From Rhodospirillales bacterium (GTDB lineage Bacteria; Pseudomonadota; Alphaproteobacteria; Rhodospirillales; JADHTD01): 15,497 nucleotides of DNA. The stretch spans positions 1 through 15,497 of the forward strand of contig JADHTD010000031.1 in assembly GCA_016776525.1 (NCBI GenBank), given 5' to 3'. The position numbers were made by a program, and so were the translations under genes. The notes below the pieces were generated by a model that saw only the letters and a program-made list of their open reading frames with translations, did not search any database and was not told the origin of the DNA. Shown one piece after another: positions 6,785 to 14,827 of this stretch (positions are counted from its first letter, which is position 1; each line of letters starts with the position of its first letter).

Positions 6785-6813
6785 GTGGGGGAGCCAATTG
6801 CTGGCTCCCCCAC
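6785..6813 (+). terminator. Strong intergenic hairpin after nosZ
   Basis: GTGGGGGAGCCA (6785-6796) and TGGCTCCCCCAC (6802-6813) pair perfectly over 12 bases with an ATTGC loop, starting 26 bases after the nosZ stop codon. CTTTCTCT follows instead of a clean T-run. It could be a partial terminator or a 3' stabiliser that keeps nosZ transcript levels above those of the downstream genes. The inner arms GGGGAGCC/GGCTCCCC recur exactly in the hairpin at 8314-8352. Confidence 0.75.
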
Positions 6814-6844
6814 CTTTCTCTAAGATATGTATCGGAGACGTTTT

Positions 6845-7525
6845 ATGAATTTTATTATCGCCCGATTTTTAACGGTTATTGGCTTGGCCGCATTTACGGT
6901 CCTGCTGGCCCTATCCCCGGCTGACGCGGCCAAGAAAAAACGCGATCCAGCCAAGAGACTCTACATGACCAAGACCTGCATCGCCTGCCACGGCCGCAAT
7001 GGCGCCAAGGCCATCATGGACTATCCCAATCTGGCGGGACAGTCCGAGAAATACATGCTTGGCCAGATCAAGGATATTATCGCTGGCAAGCGTACCGGAA
7101 GCCCGGACGCCACCGGCAATCCGCGCAGCCAGGGCATGCGGGGCGCCCTCGTCGCCCCGGACGGCGCCATTACCATCAGCGACAAGGACATCAAAACCAT
7201 CGTCAAATGGCTGGCCAAACAAACCCCGCCAGAGCCGGCCAAGCTGAAAACGCCGCTCGACCCCAAATCGGTTGCAGTCGGAAAGAAACTCTACAAGAAG
7301 AAATGCCGGTCCTGCCACGGCAAGAATGCCATGAAGCCGCTGAAGGGCTATCCCATCATCGCCGGGCAGAAACGCGCCTATATCGTCACCCAGGTCAAGG
7401 ACATCCAGTCGAAGGCGCGCAAGAACGGCAAAAGCAAGACCATGTATCCGATGATAAAAAAACTGAAGGACACGGAAATCAACGCGGTTGCCGATTACCT
7501 GTCGCAGATCGACCGGACGAAATAA
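6845..7525 (+). CDS. Periplasmic dihaem cytochrome c (c4-like), lysine-rich
   Basis: This 226-residue protein has a Sec signal peptide (cleavage after about residue 28, ADA) and two haem motifs: CIACH (C45, C48, H49) and CRSCH (C154, C157, H158). The two halves resemble each other, as in cytochrome c4. Likely Met axial ligands are M98 (QGMRG) for the first haem and one of the Mets in TMYPM for the second. It is very rich in lysine (about 34 residues), so the mature protein should be strongly positive. I chose the ATG at 6845 because GGAG lies 7 bases upstream; an in-frame ATG at 6827 has no such site. Placed directly after nosZ, it probably takes electrons from the NosGH module or the bc1 complex to CuA. 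It is equivalent in position to NosC of clade II clusters; exact naming is not possible. Confidence 0.9.
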   Translation: MNFIIARFLTVIGLAAFTVLLALSPADAAKKKRDPAKRLYMTKTCIACHGRNGAKAIMDYPNLAGQSEKYMLGQIKDIIAGKRTGSPDATGNPRSQGMRGALVAPDGAITISDKDIKTIVKWLAKQTPPEPAKLKTPLDPKSVAVGKKLYKKKCRSCHGKNAMKPLKGYPIIAGQKRAYIVTQVKDIQSKARKNGKSKTMYPMIKKLKDTEINAVADYLSQIDRTK

Positions 7526-7574
7526 GAACGGATGTTTGAAAACCCCCTAACAAACATGACGCGGAGAGCAAGGA

Positions 7575-8300
7575 ATGTTTAACCAGAAGAATCTAACAAT
7601 GATGATCGGAGCCGCATTTGCGGCGGTGCTGATTTTCAGCGGCCCGGTCCTGGCGGCCGGCCCTGCCAAGGAATGGAACAAGGCCGGCGGCGAGCAGGAT
7701 GAAGCCCTGAAAATGAAGCCGGACCTGGAAAACGGCCTCGAGGTCTATGAGGTCTGCGCTGCCTGCCACCTGCCGGAAGGCTGGGGCAAGCCGGACGGCA
7801 CATTCCCGCAGCTGGCTGGTCAGCACACCAAAGTTATCGTCAAGCAATTGTCGGATATCCGGGCGCTGAACCGGGATAACCCGACCATGTATCCGTTCGC
7901 CCTGCCGAAAGCCATCGGCGGCCCCCAGGCCATCGCCGATGTCGCCGGATACATTGCCAAACTGCCGATGAACCCGGAGCCGGGATTAGGCGACGGCAAG
8001 GACCTGGCGTTGGGCGCCAAGCTTTATAAAGACAATTGCGTGCGTTGCCACGGCGATAACGGCCAGGGCATACCCGAAAAATACTACCCCCGCATCCAGG
8101 GCCAGCATTACAAGTACCTGGTGCGTCAGTTCGAATGGATTCGTGACGGCAAACGCCGCAATGCAAACCCGGACATGGTCAAACAGATCAAGGATTTTTC
8201 CAACAAAGACATGAAAGCGGTGATGGATTTCGTCTCCCGTCAGAAGCCGCCGAAGGAAATCCTCGGCAAGCCGGGCTGGGAGAACCCGGACTTCGAATAA
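7575..8300 (+). CDS. Periplasmic dihaem cytochrome c (c4-like)
   Basis: This 241-residue protein has a Sec signal (cleavage near VLAA, about residue 28) and two haem motifs: CAACH (C61, C64, H65) and CVRCH (C155, C158, H159). Candidate Met ligands are M105 (TMYPF) and M201 (NPDMV). The second domain (LYKDNCVRCHGDNGQG, then YPRIQGQHYKYLVRQ) is close to the matching parts of the cytochromes at 6845 and 14824, so the three look like paralogues. It carries many more acidic residues than the first, so the pair could form a basic/acidic relay; that is inference. It starts 49 bases after the previous stop with GGAG and AGGA ahead of the ATG. A stem-loop follows. It probably serves as an electron donor to NosZ or links NosGH to the other cytochrome. 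Confidence 0.9.
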   Translation: MFNQKNLTMMIGAAFAAVLIFSGPVLAAGPAKEWNKAGGEQDEALKMKPDLENGLEVYEVCAACHLPEGWGKPDGTFPQLAGQHTKVIVKQLSDIRALNRDNPTMYPFALPKAIGGPQAIADVAGYIAKLPMNPEPGLGDGKDLALGAKLYKDNCVRCHGDNGQGIPEKYYPRIQGQHYKYLVRQFEWIRDGKRRNANPDMVKQIKDFSNKDMKAVMDFVSRQKPPKEILGKPGWENPDFE

Positions 8301-8313
8301 AACTATGAGACAA

Positions 8314-8352
8314 GGGGAGCCGAAGACCGGTCGATAGGTCGACTGGCTCCCC
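8314..8352 (+). terminator. Intergenic hairpin sharing arms with the one after nosZ
   Basis: GGGGAGCC (8314-8321) pairs with GGCTCCCC (8345-8352). Inside, GACC (8325-8328) can pair with GGTC (8337-8340), making a two-tier stem. No T-run follows, so it is more likely a transcript stabiliser, processing site or repeat element than a classical terminator. It separates the cytochrome pair from nosB. The 8-base arms are the same as in the hairpin at 6785-6813, while the loops differ completely. Confidence 0.6.
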
Positions 8353-8435
8353 GTTCTCGCCACTTTCCGTATTGAGAATTAGAATTGATCCGGCTCAATG
8401 CGGGTTCCGGTGAAACGCTGTTGGATGAAGGTACC

Positions 8436-9425
8436 ATGTCAACGACTGAACAAAGCAAACTAGGTCATCTCTACCGGCTGCTGACAGGGGCGGCCCTGCT
8501 GCTGCTGATTTTTGCTTATTTCTCACCCATCTGGTGGGTTTCCCTGAAGGCCCCCCAATACCCGGATACGGCTTTTCCCCAGGGCATCCGCATCCACTTC
8601 CACATGGACGGCGTTTTTAACGGCTGCCAGTTAATCGAGAGCGCCGAGAAACAGGAAGATGAAGTTCTCAACTGCAAACACGAGATGGACGCCATCAACC
8701 ACTTTGTCGGTATGTATCCGATTGCTGCCGGCGGCCCCGTAGAGAGGGCCTATTCGCCGTTCCTGTTCTCGCTGCTGGGAGTCATGCTGGTTGCCTTCAT
8801 GATCCCGGGGCGGCGAACGCGGCAGATTGTCTTTTCTGCAGGCTGCGTGGGTATCGCAGCCTGGATGACGGTGGCCATGCATACCAGCGACGGGGTGAAA
8901 CTGTTGTCGCCTAATTACCTCAGCGATGTCGTCGGCACCATGGACCTGGAACCGGAAGATTATGCCGGCTGGAGCGGCCTGCAATCGATCCATGAAAGCT
9001 ACAGCGAGGCGCTTGGCCGTTATTTCCGGGATCTCAAAAAGATCAATCCGCGTATTGATCTGATGATGACTTGGGCCAACGTCATTTACTGGGCAATTCT
9101 CGCCGCCATGGCCGCCTTTGCAGCGGGACTCTGGCTGATCCGTCCGGTCTATTGGCTGCTGGCCTTGATTCCGGCGGCGCTGCCGGTGTTTTTTGTCATT
9201 GAGTACGCCAGCTGGCTGTGGTGGTTCGGCCATAGCCTCAGCGAAATGGGCGCCTTCAGCATCAAACCGTTCATGCCGACCGTTTTCGGACAGGGAAAAG
9301 TGGCGCAATTCTCGACCCATTCTTATCCCCATTACGGATACGGCCTGATCGCGGCGCAGGGACTGGTGATGCTGCTGGCCATGCTGCTCCGCCGTAAACA
9401 GCTCAAGGAATCCGAGGATTCCTAA
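8436..9425 (+). CDS. nosB: Six-helix membrane protein in the nosB position
   Basis: This 329-residue integral membrane protein has about six hydrophobic segments (roughly residues 15-36, 107-124, 129-149, 212-233, 236-257 and 302-319). A soluble loop of about 65 residues lies between the first and second. That loop holds C64 and C80 and the stretch INHFVGM (87-93), and may face the periplasm. No cofactor motif is evident. Clade II nos clusters, as in Wolinella, carry a membrane protein called NosB close to nosZ and nosD. Size, topology and location fit, so I apply the name by context, not by a diagnostic motif. Its function is not known with certainty. I chose the ATG at 8436, preceded by GAAGG; an upstream in-frame TTG at 8385 would add 17 polar residues. 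The gene opens the nosB-DGHFLY run. Confidence 0.7.
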   Translation: MSTTEQSKLGHLYRLLTGAALLLLIFAYFSPIWWVSLKAPQYPDTAFPQGIRIHFHMDGVFNGCQLIESAEKQEDEVLNCKHEMDAINHFVGMYPIAAGGPVERAYSPFLFSLLGVMLVAFMIPGRRTRQIVFSAGCVGIAAWMTVAMHTSDGVKLLSPNYLSDVVGTMDLEPEDYAGWSGLQSIHESYSEALGRYFRDLKKINPRIDLMMTWANVIYWAILAAMAAFAAGLWLIRPVYWLLALIPAALPVFFVIEYASWLWWFGHSLSEMGAFSIKPFMPTVFGQGKVAQFSTHSYPHYGYGLIAAQGLVMLLAMLLRRKQLKESEDS

Positions 9426-9455
9426 ACTACGGAAGAATGAAGGTCAGGTAAGGTT

Positions 9456-10814
9456 GTGAAACCCCTTAAGCCGAAGCATGCCCTTTACGCCCTGCTGACG
9501 GGACTGTGGCTGCTGGGCGGCCTCTCCGCAACGGCTGCCGCGGCATCCCTGCAAGAGATGATTGATGCCGCCAAAACGGGCGACACTGTTTCACCACCCC
9601 CCGGCGTCTACAAGGCCCCCATCCGCATCACCAAGGCTATAACCCTGGACGGCGGCGGTCGTGTAACCATCGACGGCGCGGGCAAGGGCACAGTGCTGTG
9701 GATAGAAACCAACGGCGCCACGGTCCGCGGACTGCGGCTTATCGGTTCCGGTGAATCCCACAATGACATCGATTCCGGTATTCAGGTGCGCGGTAACTAC
9801 AACGTCATCAAGGACAATGTCATCGAAGATGCCCTGTTCGGCATTAACATGCAGCAGTCCGACAACAACATCGTGCGCCGCAACCGTATCAAGTCGAAAA
9901 CCTTCAGCCTGGGCGTGCGCGGCGATTCCATACGGCTTTGGTATTCCAAGGCCAACCGCATCGAAGACAACGACATCCGCGACGCCCGCGACTTGGTGGT
10001 CTGGTATTCCGGCGACAACGTCATTGCCCGCAACCATATCAGCGGCGGCCGTTATGGCCTGCATTTCATGTATGCGCTCAGCAATATCGTCGAGGGCAAT
10101 CGTTTCAGGGATAACTCGGTCGGCATGTTCCTGATGTACAGCGACGGCCTGATCTTACGCAACAACACCATCTCGCACGCGCTGGGCGCCACCGGTATGG
10201 GTATCGGCCTCAAGGAATCCAGCGACGTCACCATCGAAGGCAACGACATCGTCTACAGCGCCACCGGGCTTTATCTGGATGTCTCGCCCTTCCAACCGGA
10301 CACCACCAACCGGATCCGCAACAACCTCTTTGCCTTCAACAGCATCGGTGTACTGTTCCATAACGACTGGCAGGGCAACATTTTCCAGGACAATCGTTTC
10401 GAGGACAATTACGTGCAGGTTTCCGTCAACGCCAAGGCGTCGGCCAGGCGCAACGCCTGGGATGGTAATTTCTGGGATGACTATGCGGGGTTTGACTTGG
10501 ACCGCAACGGTATCGGCGACACCGCACATGAGATGCGGGTTTACGCCGACCGACTGTGGATGGATGTGCCACCGACAGCCTTTTTCAAGGGTTCGGCAGT
10601 GTTGAGCCTGCTCGATTTCCTCGAACGGCTGGCCCCGTTTACCGAACCCATCGTGTTGCTTCGCGACGGCACACCGAAAATCCGCGACGACGTCCATATT
10701 GCCCGCGCCGGCGACGGGAAAAAAGAGTCCCCTGACACAGCGGAAGACGAGCGTTTGAAATATGACCCCTTCGGCCTCAAGAAACGGGTCAAGAAATACA
10801 TGAAGGCCGAGTAA
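9456..10814 (+). CDS. nosD: NosD, periplasmic copper/sulfur-handling protein for CuZ assembly
   Basis: This 452-residue protein has a Sec signal (cleavage near AAA, about residue 29) followed by a long parallel beta-helix of CASH/NosD repeats. The repeats are visible as recurring N-x-I and G-I/L-x-hydrophobic units, for example NYNVIKDNVIEDALFGI, SDNNIVRRNRI and NNLFAFNSIGVLF (about residues 110-310). A charged C-terminal tail of about 70 residues follows. NosD works with the ABC transporter NosFY in maturation of the CuZ site in the periplasm. The start is a GTG; AGGTAAGG lies just upstream, and the signal peptide would be incomplete with any later start. The gene begins 30 bases after nosB. 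Length is normal for NosD. Confidence 0.93.
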   Translation: MKPLKPKHALYALLTGLWLLGGLSATAAAASLQEMIDAAKTGDTVSPPPGVYKAPIRITKAITLDGGGRVTIDGAGKGTVLWIETNGATVRGLRLIGSGESHNDIDSGIQVRGNYNVIKDNVIEDALFGINMQQSDNNIVRRNRIKSKTFSLGVRGDSIRLWYSKANRIEDNDIRDARDLVVWYSGDNVIARNHISGGRYGLHFMYALSNIVEGNRFRDNSVGMFLMYSDGLILRNNTISHALGATGMGIGLKESSDVTIEGNDIVYSATGLYLDVSPFQPDTTNRIRNNLFAFNSIGVLFHNDWQGNIFQDNRFEDNYVQVSVNAKASARRNAWDGNFWDDYAGFDLDRNGIGDTAHEMRVYADRLWMDVPPTAFFKGSAVLSLLDFLERLAPFTEPIVLLRDGTPKIRDDVHIARAGDGKKESPDTAEDERLKYDPFGLKKRVKKYMKAE

Positions 10815-10830
10815 GGGATAAAGAATACAG

Positions 10831-11607
10831 ATGGCCGAAAACCCAGAACCTCCACCCCAGAAAGCACTGAGCAAATCCCAGCTGCGCAACCGGCGCAAGG
10901 CGCGCCGGACCTTCCTGCGTTCGCTGGGGGTCGGCATCGGTGTTACCGGGGCGGCCATCCTCGGGTTCTTCCCGGTTATCAAGAAATGGGCCGAACGCCT
11001 GCGCCCGCCGGGGGCCATTGAAGAAAAAGACTTCCTCGCCGCCTGCATCAAATGCGGCCAATGCGTCCAGGTCTGTCCGGTGAAAGCGATCGAACTCGGC
11101 GACCTGGATGAAGGCTTCGGGGTCGGCGTTCCTTACATCGTTGCCCGCGACCAGGCCTGCGACTTTTCCTGCGATGCCGTGCAGTGTGTGCTGGCCTGTC
11201 CGACCGGCGCCCTGACCCACGAGATCAGCACCAAGGAAGAAGTGCGTATGGGATTGGCCCGCCTGGCCCGGCCCAATGCCTGTCTGGCGCGGCGCGGCGA
11301 AGGCATCAAGGGCAAGATTCGCGAAGCAGGCTTCACCGGCAAGCTGCGTTATATGGATGTGGACCGTTGGAAACCGATCCCGGTGCAGGATTACCCTTAT
11401 GATCTTGACCTCTGCGACCTGTGCGCCCGGGAATGCCCCATCGAAGGCGCCATTACCGTCGAACGCCTGCACATCGACCTGTCCGACCTTCGGGGGTCGC
11501 CGGCAATCTTCGACAAGTGTGTCGGCTGCGGCGTCTGCGAGATGGTCTGCCCGGTTGACCCGCCGGCCATTGTCGTCGATATCCGTAAGACCTGGGAGCA
11601 GCTGTGA
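10831..11607 (+). CDS. nosG: NosG, Tat-exported ferredoxin-type protein (NapG/MauM family)
   Basis: This 258-residue iron-sulfur protein has a twin-arginine signal (ARRTFLRS, about residues 24-31, followed by a hydrophobic stretch to about 48), so it should be folded before export and face the periplasm. Four [4Fe-4S] regions are visible: C72-x2-C75-x2-C78-x3-C82-P; C110, C114, C119 and C123-P; C195-x2-C198-x3-C202-P, probably with C151 as the fourth ligand; and C230-x2-C233-x2-C236-x3-C240-P. By analogy with NapGH, NosG pairs with NosH to take electrons from the quinol pool towards NosZ, replacing the NosR route of clade I. The stop overlaps the nosH start region (TGATG). It lies 16 bases after nosD, with AAGGGAT ahead of the ATG. 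Confidence 0.92.
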   Translation: MAENPEPPPQKALSKSQLRNRRKARRTFLRSLGVGIGVTGAAILGFFPVIKKWAERLRPPGAIEEKDFLAACIKCGQCVQVCPVKAIELGDLDEGFGVGVPYIVARDQACDFSCDAVQCVLACPTGALTHEISTKEEVRMGLARLARPNACLARRGEGIKGKIREAGFTGKLRYMDVDRWKPIPVQDYPYDLDLCDLCARECPIEGAITVERLHIDLSDLRGSPAIFDKCVGCGVCEMVCPVDPPAIVVDIRKTWEQL

Positions 11608-12581
11608 TGGGCATGCTCAAATCGGTCAAGACCATGCTCGGCGGGGATCCGGTCCGCAAGCCGAACAAAAAGCAATACACCCCGGCGGCGCGCAACATCC
11701 ACGCCATTCATCATGACCTCAGGGGCAAGCCGGACCGGGTGGCGGCGATCCGCGCTGAACGGGATATGACGCGCTCCAACAAATGGCGCAACTGGCGCTG
11801 GGCCTCAATCATCATCATCAACCTGTTGTTCGTGGTGTCTTATCAGTTGGATATCCAGTTGGTGGAAGGTGCCTTGACGGCGTCGCGCGTCATCGGCTTC
11901 CACTTCGCCGACCTTAATTCGGCGCTGCAAGTGATGCTGGCTTTCAAGGTGATTCTCATCAATCTGGTGATTGGCACCGTCACCGTCTTTATCCTGTGGT
12001 GGCTGCTGGGCGGGCGCACCTTCTGTTCCTGGGTGTGCCCCTATCACCTATTGTCCGAATGGACTGAGAAAATCCATCTGAAGCTGGCCGAGAATAATAT
12101 GGTGCGGGATTTCGCCATGAGCCGCTACACCCGCACCGTTCTTTATGGGGTGTTTGCCCTGCTGGCCCTGATCAGCGGCTATACGGTGTTCGAGGCCATC
12201 TCGCCGGTGGGCATCCTCAGCCGGGCGCTGATTTACGGCCCGGGCTTGGCCCTGATCTGGGTCGGGGCCCTGCTTCTTTACGAGGTTTTTTTCACCCGCC
12301 GCGCCTGGTGCCGTTATATCTGTCCGATCGGTATCACCTACGGGTTTGTCGGCGCCATCTCGCCGGTGCATATCAAGTACACCCTGGATGATTGTTTGCA
12401 CGAAGGCGACTGCCGCAACATCTGTCTGGTTCCCCATGTTCTGGAAGTGACCAAGAAAGCCTATGCCCAGGATGTTACCGAAACCATCGGTCCCGATTGC
12501 ACGCGGTGCGGCATGTGCGTCGATATCTGCCCTACGAAGTCTTTGACTTTCGACATTAAAGGCCTCAACAAGCTGTTGTAG
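11607..12581 (+). CDS. nosH: NosH, membrane iron-sulfur protein (NapH/NosR C-terminal-like)
   Basis: This 324-residue membrane protein has about four helices (roughly residues 66-83, 108-133, 178-198 and 206-227). Two CxxxCP motifs close to helices are present: C140-SWV-C144-P and C235-RYI-C239-P, as in NapH and the C-terminal half of NosR. A cytoplasmic ferredoxin-like tail has C263, C269 and C273, and C298-x2-C301-x2-C304-x3-C308-P. With NosG it should oxidise quinol at the membrane and feed the periplasmic cytochromes. I took the ATG at 11607, which overlaps the nosG TGA, because GGGAG lies 8 bases upstream. A GTG one codon earlier is the only close alternative. The long basic N-terminus of about 60 residues before the first helix should stay in the cytoplasm. 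Confidence 0.92.
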   Translation: MGMLKSVKTMLGGDPVRKPNKKQYTPAARNIHAIHHDLRGKPDRVAAIRAERDMTRSNKWRNWRWASIIIINLLFVVSYQLDIQLVEGALTASRVIGFHFADLNSALQVMLAFKVILINLVIGTVTVFILWWLLGGRTFCSWVCPYHLLSEWTEKIHLKLAENNMVRDFAMSRYTRTVLYGVFALLALISGYTVFEAISPVGILSRALIYGPGLALIWVGALLLYEVFFTRRAWCRYICPIGITYGFVGAISPVHIKYTLDDCLHEGDCRNICLVPHVLEVTKKAYAQDVTETIGPDCTRCGMCVDICPTKSLTFDIKGLNKLL

Positions 12582-12609
12582 GACAGCCGGAAGGCAACGG
12601 GCAAAAACC

Positions 12610-13470
12610 ATGATTGAACTGAAAGACATATCCAAGACCTTCCGCCGGCGGCCCGTGCTGGACGGTATCTCGCTGTCAATCGCGGACGGTTCCCGCATCG
12701 CCCTGGTCGGTTCCAACGGCGCCGGCAAAACCACCCTGATCCGCTGCCTGCTGGGCGAATACGTCTGTCAGGGATCAGTGCAGATCGACGGCCTCGACCC
12801 CCGCCGCAACCGGCAGCAAGTCCTCAAACGGGTCGGCTTCGTACCGCAGTTGCCGCCGCCCTTGCAGATGTCGGTCAACGAACTGGTTCTGTTCGCCGCC
12901 CATGTCAGCGACAGCGATCCGAAATTGATGGAAGACCTGGCCATTTCCTTAGGGCTCGAGTTCGAAGCCGTCCGTCATCAGCCCTTCGTCAAATTATCCG
13001 GCGGGCAGAAACAGAAGCTGCTGATCGGGATTGCGCTCGGCCGCAATTGCGACATGCTGTTCATGGACGAACCGGCGGCCAACCTGGACCCGGAATCCCG
13101 GCAGGTGTTCTTCAAACTGTTAGCCGAACACAACCACAAATCCGTGATGCTGATGTCCAGCCACCGGCTTGATGAAGTGGCCGCCTTTGTAAACCGGGTG
13201 GTCGAACTGGACCAGGGACGGGTGACCCTCGATGATCATGTGGTCGATACGGTTGAACTGACCAGCCTGCTTACCTGCACCATCGAGGCCTCCCGCAATG
13301 AGGAAGCCCTGGCCAAGGCGCTCACGGAATGGGGTTTTGAAAAGGAGGGCGAAGCACCCCGTTGGCAAGGAACCGTCGCCGGTCCCGACCGGCTGCGTTT
13401 TCTCTCCATGGTCTCGCGTTATGCCGGGCTGCTGGTTTCCCTCGACCTGCAGGGAGGCAACGGCGCATGA
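12610..13470 (+). CDS. nosF: NosF, ABC transporter ATPase
   Basis: This 286-residue cytoplasmic ATPase has a Walker A motif GSNGAGKTT (34-42), a Q-loop Gln at 80 (FVPQ), the signature LSGGQKQK (129-136), Walker B DMLFMDEP (148-155) followed by the D-loop, and the switch His at 185 (SSHRLDEV). All catalytic elements are intact. About 80 residues after the switch form a C-terminal domain usual for this family. NosF energises the NosFY transporter, which acts with NosD and NosL in building CuZ. The start codon lies 28 bases after the nosH stop, with GGAAGG rather far upstream. The stop overlaps nosL by 4 bases. Family call is firm; the nos assignment comes from context. Confidence 0.95.
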   Translation: MIELKDISKTFRRRPVLDGISLSIADGSRIALVGSNGAGKTTLIRCLLGEYVCQGSVQIDGLDPRRNRQQVLKRVGFVPQLPPPLQMSVNELVLFAAHVSDSDPKLMEDLAISLGLEFEAVRHQPFVKLSGGQKQKLLIGIALGRNCDMLFMDEPAANLDPESRQVFFKLLAEHNHKSVMLMSSHRLDEVAAFVNRVVELDQGRVTLDDHVVDTVELTSLLTCTIEASRNEEALAKALTEWGFEKEGEAPRWQGTVAGPDRLRFLSMVSRYAGLLVSLDLQGGNGA

Positions 13471-14003
13471 ACTGCCAATGCCCCAAAAGTCCCGGAATGA
13501 GCCGTCTTGCCATGAGCCGAAGAGCCGTGCTCGGCCTGATCGGTGGCGGCGCTCTCATCCTCAGCGGCTGTTTCGAAGAAAAAACCGGCCCGGCCGAGAT
13601 CCACTGGGACCGCGATGTCTGCAAGTTGTGCAGCATGATCATCAGCGACGCCCGCTTTACGGCCCAGGTGCGGGGTGGACCGAAACAGAAGGTCTACAAG
13701 TTCGACGATATCGGCTGCGCCGTTAACTGGCTCAACGGCCAACCGTGGGCGGGTGATAACAACACGGAAATCTGGGTTGCCGAGCGGACCAGCACCCGCC
13801 AGTCCGTACGTTGGCTGAAAGCCCGTGACGCCCGGTATGTCACCAACGATCAAACGCCGATGAACTACGGTTTCGGGGCGACCCTGCAAAACCTTCCCGG
13901 CTCCATCGATTTTGTCGCCTTAACCAATCGCATCCTGGCCAAAGCGCCCAATCACATCTGTCCGGCGCCCTCCAAGAAACCGAAACAGGGGGTGCCGGGA
14001 TGA
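13467..14003 (+). CDS. nosL: NosL, outer-facing copper lipoprotein
   Basis: This 178-residue protein has a lipobox LILSGC, with C35 as the lipidated cysteine, followed by a NosL domain. NosL is a Cu(I)-binding chaperone that passes copper to NosD for the CuZ site. The conserved VCKLCSMI segment (C52, C55, M57) is the family's CxxC-x-M motif. FDDIGC and a later GFGATLQ stretch are also visible. The ATG overlaps the nosF stop (ATGA) and has AGGGAGG 9 bases upstream, which supports this start. It makes an unusually long n-region that includes two extra cysteines (residues 3 and 5) and a twin Arg (MSRRAVLG, from residue 16). Met11 and Met16 are other possible starts. The gene lies between nosF and nosY. 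A longer open frame reaching back to 13362 is only nosF read in another frame. Confidence 0.92.
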   Translation: MNCQCPKSPGMSRLAMSRRAVLGLIGGGALILSGCFEEKTGPAEIHWDRDVCKLCSMIISDARFTAQVRGGPKQKVYKFDDIGCAVNWLNGQPWAGDNNTEIWVAERTSTRQSVRWLKARDARYVTNDQTPMNYGFGATLQNLPGSIDFVALTNRILAKAPNHICPAPSKKPKQGVPG

Positions 14004-14827
14004 AACACCTGATGGCCGCCGCCCGTCTGGATATCGCGGAATCGCTCCGCGCCCGCTGGTTCCTTATCTATACCGTCGTCTTCGGGCTGGTTATCGTCCT
14101 GCTGCTGGTCTCGGGGCTCACCGAATCCCGGGTCATGGGTTTCACCGGCTTATCGCGGCTGCTGATCATCTACATCCAGATCTGCATGGCCATCCTGCCG
14201 ATCTTCGTATTAATCACCACCGTCCGCTCGGTCGCCGGCGACCGGGAAGCCGGTGTCTTCGAATACCTGCTGTCCCTGCCTATTCCGCTGGCCGCCTGGT
14301 ATTGGGGCAAGTTGCTGGGCCGCTTCGTCATTGTCTTCCTGCCGGTGTTCGTGGCCATGACCGGGGCCATTCTGTGGGCGATGGTTGCCGGGCACACGGT
14401 ACCATGGGCTGAATTTGCCCTGAACACGGCATTCCTGATATCGCTGGCCTGGTGTTTCCTCGGCATCGGCATGCTCATTTCCAGTTTGGCCAAGTCGTCG
14501 GATGTCGCCCAGGGGGCGTCTTTCATCCTCTGGCTGGTACTGTTGGTGTTCCTCGACCTGGTGCTGCTCGGCATTATGGTCCGTGAGCAGATTCCCTATA
14601 ATCTGGTGGTCTCCATTGCCCTGACCAATCCGTTGCAGGTCTTCCGCACGGCCTCCATGGCCATCTTCGATCCACAATTGGTGTTGTTGGGTCCGACGGC
14701 GCATTTCATCCTCGACATTTTCGGGCACACCGGATTTCTGCTTTACGGTCTTCTCTATCCGGCAATCATGGGCTGCCTTACCGCCTATGCCGGGTTCCTC
14801 ATTTTCCGGCGGGGAGACCTGCCGTGA
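14000..14827 (+). CDS. nosY: NosY, ABC-2 type membrane permease
   Basis: This 275-residue protein has six hydrophobic segments (about residues 20-40, 53-75, 105-130, 140-163, 170-195 and 240-268). The cytoplasmic stretch DREAGVFEYLLSLP (81-94) after the second helix is the typical coupling region of NosY-like permeases. It forms the membrane part of the NosDFY transporter, which couples ATP hydrolysis by NosF to a conformational change in periplasmic NosD and allows transfer of copper (and probably sulfur) to NosZ. Its ATG overlaps the nosL stop and its TGA overlaps the GTG of the next cytochrome gene, so nosF, nosL, nosY and that cytochrome should be translated as a coupled unit. Confidence 0.94.
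   Translation: MKHLMAAARLDIAESLRARWFLIYTVVFGLVIVLLLVSGLTESRVMGFTGLSRLLIIYIQICMAILPIFVLITTVRSVAGDREAGVFEYLLSLPIPLAAWYWGKLLGRFVIVFLPVFVAMTGAILWAMVAGHTVPWAEFALNTAFLISLAWCFLGIGMLISSLAKSSDVAQGASFILWLVLLVFLDLVLLGIMVREQIPYNLVVSIALTNPLQVFRTASMAIFDPQLVLLGPTAHFILDIFGHTGFLLYGLLYPAIMGCLTAYAGFLIFRRGDLP

Noticed and set aside
5491..6813. Long (440-codon) open frame antisense to nosZ
   Set aside because: It lies opposite intact nosZ, which has all metal ligands. It has no recognisable domain or good ribosome site and reflects the codon bias of the sense gene.
6827..6844. Earlier ATG for the first cytochrome c
   Set aside because: GGAG lies 7 bases before the second ATG (6845), within the would-be coding part of the earlier start.
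8385..8435. Upstream TTG start for the nosB-like gene
   Set aside because: The ATG at 8436 has a ribosome binding site (GAAGG). The added 17 residues are polar and unlike an N-terminus before a first helix.
10155..11051. 298-codon open frame on the minus strand across nosD and nosG
   Set aside because: It overlaps two well-supported genes on the other strand and shows low-complexity composition typical of a shadow frame.
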